Assembly (NCBI GenBank): GCA_026390795.1
Contig: JAPLFG010000001.1
Location: 62,001-126,000 of the forward strand
DNA length: 64,000 bases
Direction of reading: 5' to 3'
From: Ignavibacteriales bacterium
GTDB lineage: Bacteria > Bacteroidota > Ignavibacteria > Ignavibacteriales > Melioribacteraceae
The notes below the pieces were generated by a model, which was not told the origin of the DNA, did no database searches, and was given only the letters and a program-made list of their open reading frames with translations. Below are positions 62,385-64,000 of this stretch, in pieces (within the stretch, counting starts at the first letter, position 1; every line of letters starts with the position of its first letter). The position numbers and the translations under genes were made by a program.

Positions 62385-63094
62385 TAATACCGGCAATTGA
62401 TATCTTGGACGGAAAAGTTGTCCGTCTGCAAAAAGGGGATTTCGCTACTGCGAAAAGTTATTCCGATCATCCGGTTGATCAAGCAAAAATTTATGATGAG
62501 TCCGGCTTTGAATGGATTCATATTGTTGATCTCTCCGGATCAAAAGATGGAATAATTACTTCACTTAAAATTCTTGAAGAGATCAAAAAGAATACAAAAT
62601 TAAAAATTGAATTCGGCGGCGGTATAAGAAACGTTGAAGATATTTCAAAACTGTTTTCTATTGGAGTTGATAAAGTTGTTGTCGGCTCACTTCCGGTTCT
62701 TGATAAACCCGAATTTGAGACAGTAGTTGAAACATTTCCGCCAGATAAAATTATTATCGCTGCCGATACAAAGAAAGGTGAGGTTGTAGTAAAAGGATGG
62801 AGCGAAAATTCATACCTTGAGATTAGTGTTTATATAACTCAATGCAAAGGTTATGGAATTAACAATTATCTTATTACCGATATTGATAAAGACGGAATGC
62901 TTGAAGGGCCGAATTTGCGGCTTTACCATGGTTTGAAAGAACTCTTTCCCGATCTATTTCTGATTGCGTCCGGCGGTATAAGAGGGAAAAAAGATTTGGA
63001 AGATCTTAAAGAGTATAATTGCAATGCCGCTATAGTTGGTAAAGCTATCTATGAGAATAAAATTGATTTAAAGGAATTATCAAAATTTGATTAG
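62378..63094 (+). CDS. hisA: ProFAR isomerase
   Basis: A 238-aa TIM barrel that isomerises ProFAR to PRFAR. The two catalytic aspartates are in IPAIDILDGKVVRLQKG and LITDIDKDGML; GGGIRN and ASGGIRGKKDL are the phosphate loops. It overlaps hisH and hisF. Confidence 0.95.
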   Translation: MLIIPAIDILDGKVVRLQKGDFATAKSYSDHPVDQAKIYDESGFEWIHIVDLSGSKDGIITSLKILEEIKKNTKLKIEFGGGIRNVEDISKLFSIGVDKVVVGSLPVLDKPEFETVVETFPPDKIIIAADTKKGEVVVKGWSENSYLEISVYITQCKGYGINNYLITDIDKDGMLEGPNLRLYHGLKELFPDLFLIASGGIRGKKDLEDLKEYNCNAAIVGKAIYENKIDLKELSKFD

Positions 63095-63839
63095 CAAAAG
63101 AATCATCCCGTGTCTCGATGTTCAAAACGGCATGGTTGTAAAGGGAATAAATTTTGTTGAACTGCGTCATGCCGGATCGGCTGTTGAACTTGCAGAAAGA
63201 TATTACAACGAAGGAGCCGATGAATTAGTTTTTCTTGATATAACAGCTTCAATAGAAAAAAGAAAAACCCTTGTAGAACTTGTTAAGCAAGTTGCCAAAG
63301 TTATAAGGATACCCTTTACAGTAGGCGGCGGAATCTCTGAACTAAAAGATATTGAAGCGTTGCTTGGAGCAGGCGCTGACAAAGTTTCTCTCAACACATC
63401 AATTGTAAAAAATCCTTCTTTAATTTCCGGAGCCGCGAAGAGATTCGGAAGTCAAGCTGTTGTTGCCGCTATTGATGTAAAAAATGTCGGATCGCAAAAA
63501 AAAGTATTTGTTAAAGGCGGAAAAGAAGAAACTGAATTGGATGGTCTTGCGTGGTGCAGAAAAGTTAATGAGCTTGGCGCCGGAGAAATATTACTAACAT
63601 CTATGGATCACGACGGAACCAAGAACGGTTACGATCTTCCATTCTTAAAAGAAGTAATTAAAAATATAACAATTCCGCTGATTGCATCCGGAGGTGCCGG
63701 TACTAAGGAACATTTTCTGGATGTTTTTAATATTGGCGTTGACGCCGCTCTTGCAGCTTCTCTTTTTCATTATGAAGAATTGACGATTTTAGAATTAAAA
63801 AAATATTTACAATCAAACGGAATTAGAGTGCGTTTATGA
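63087..63839 (+). CDS. hisF: Imidazole glycerol phosphate synthase, cyclase subunit
   Basis: A 250-aa TIM barrel partner of HisH. It shows RIIPCLDVQNGMVVKG, DELVFLDITAS, GGGISELKD, LLTSMDHDGTKNGYD and ASGGAGTKEH. There is no ATG at the right place; a TTG at 63087, overlapping the hisA stop by 8 bp, is the only plausible start, because RIIPCLD must be near the N-terminus. Confidence 0.95.
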   Translation: MISKRIIPCLDVQNGMVVKGINFVELRHAGSAVELAERYYNEGADELVFLDITASIEKRKTLVELVKQVAKVIRIPFTVGGGISELKDIEALLGAGADKVSLNTSIVKNPSLISGAAKRFGSQAVVAAIDVKNVGSQKKVFVKGGKEETELDGLAWCRKVNELGAGEILLTSMDHDGTKNGYDLPFLKEVIKNITIPLIASGGAGTKEHFLDVFNIGVDAALAASLFHYEELTILELKKYLQSNGIRVRL

Positions 63840-64000
63840 TAAAAGCAGATGAATTGAATTTTGAAAAACTTGGCGGTTTAATTCCGGCTGTTGTTTCAGA
63901 TTCAGAAACAAATCAAGTTTTAATGCTCGGCTTTATGAATAAAGAAGCAATTGCAAAGACAATCGAAACAAAACAAGTAACTTTTTTCAGCAGAACGAGA
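63836..64000 (+). CDS. hisI: Phosphoribosyl-AMP cyclohydrolase, partial at window edge
   Basis: The first 55 residues are present (KLGGLIPAVVSDSETNQVLMLGFMNKEA, here only cited for MLGFMNKEA), matching HisI. The gene runs off the right edge, so it is unclear whether it is a HisIE fusion. It overlaps hisF by 4 bp and completes the order GDCBHAFI. Confidence 0.9.
   Translation, partial: MIKADELNFEKLGGLIPAVVSDSETNQVLMLGFMNKEAIAKTIETKQVTFFSRTR

Overview
The window looks like a chromosome segment from the Ignavibacteria branch of the Bacteroidetes/Chlorobi group. The sequence is AT-rich. Secreted proteins end in type IX secretion (T9SS) sorting domains with the YPNPFNP motif, and several genes have weak Shine-Dalgarno sites or start at TTG or GTG. 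The histidine promoter carries a Bacteroidetes-like TAnnTTTG element. The species assignment is inference; no rRNA is present.

Region 1 (about 0.1-28.5 kb) is a pectin and uronate utilisation locus. After a divergent uxaE comes one long + strand run: uxuB, kdgK, a LarA-type nickel epimerase, gnd, eda, an ExuT-like transporter, uxaC and a LacI regulator. It continues with secreted enzymes: GH28 polygalacturonase, a DUF4861 protein, PL9 pectate lyase with T9SS tail, GH105 hydrolase, CE12 acetylesterase and a CE8-like esterase. Then come kduD, kduI, a TonB-dependent receptor, a T9SS beta-helix protein and an acetyl-esterase-like hydrolase. Together they describe extracellular de-esterification and cleavage of pectin, import, and conversion of galacturonate and unsaturated uronates to 2-keto-3-deoxygluconate, then KDPG, then pyruvate plus glyceraldehyde-3-phosphate. 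Mannonate dehydratase is not seen in the window.

Region 2 (28.5-30.6 kb) holds a YwqK/TonB-C protein, a monothiol thioredoxin-like protein and a W-rich DUF6600 protein behind a good sigma-54 promoter candidate.

Region 3 (30.6-38.5 kb) is the most unusual part. It encodes a HybA-like 4x[4Fe-4S] protein and a HybB/NrfD membrane protein with no hydrogenase or molybdoenzyme. Three further proteins share a TM(Y/H)DGG motif; two of them have glycine-cleavage-H-like folds without a clear lipoyl lysine. A histidine kinase with two haem-binding motifs, a sigma-54 response regulator and an archaemetzincin follow. The block lies between inverted copies of a 16-bp sequence.

Region 4 (38.5-51.9 kb) is mostly housekeeping: M28, M20 and S9 peptidases, ribosomal protein L28, ferritin, MtgA, two tRNA-Ser genes, a GAF histidine kinase, an aldehyde dehydrogenase, GalT and glutamate dehydrogenase.

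Region 5 (51.9-57.7 kb) holds two overlapping genes for PEP-synthase-like ATP-grasp proteins without the phosphohistidine or PEP-binding domains. The second has a C-terminal nucleotidyltransferase domain. A metallophosphoesterase faces them.

Region 6 (57.8-64 kb) is a compact histidine operon hisGDCBHAF-I(partial). It is preceded by a 21-codon leader peptide with five consecutive His codons and an attenuator hairpin.
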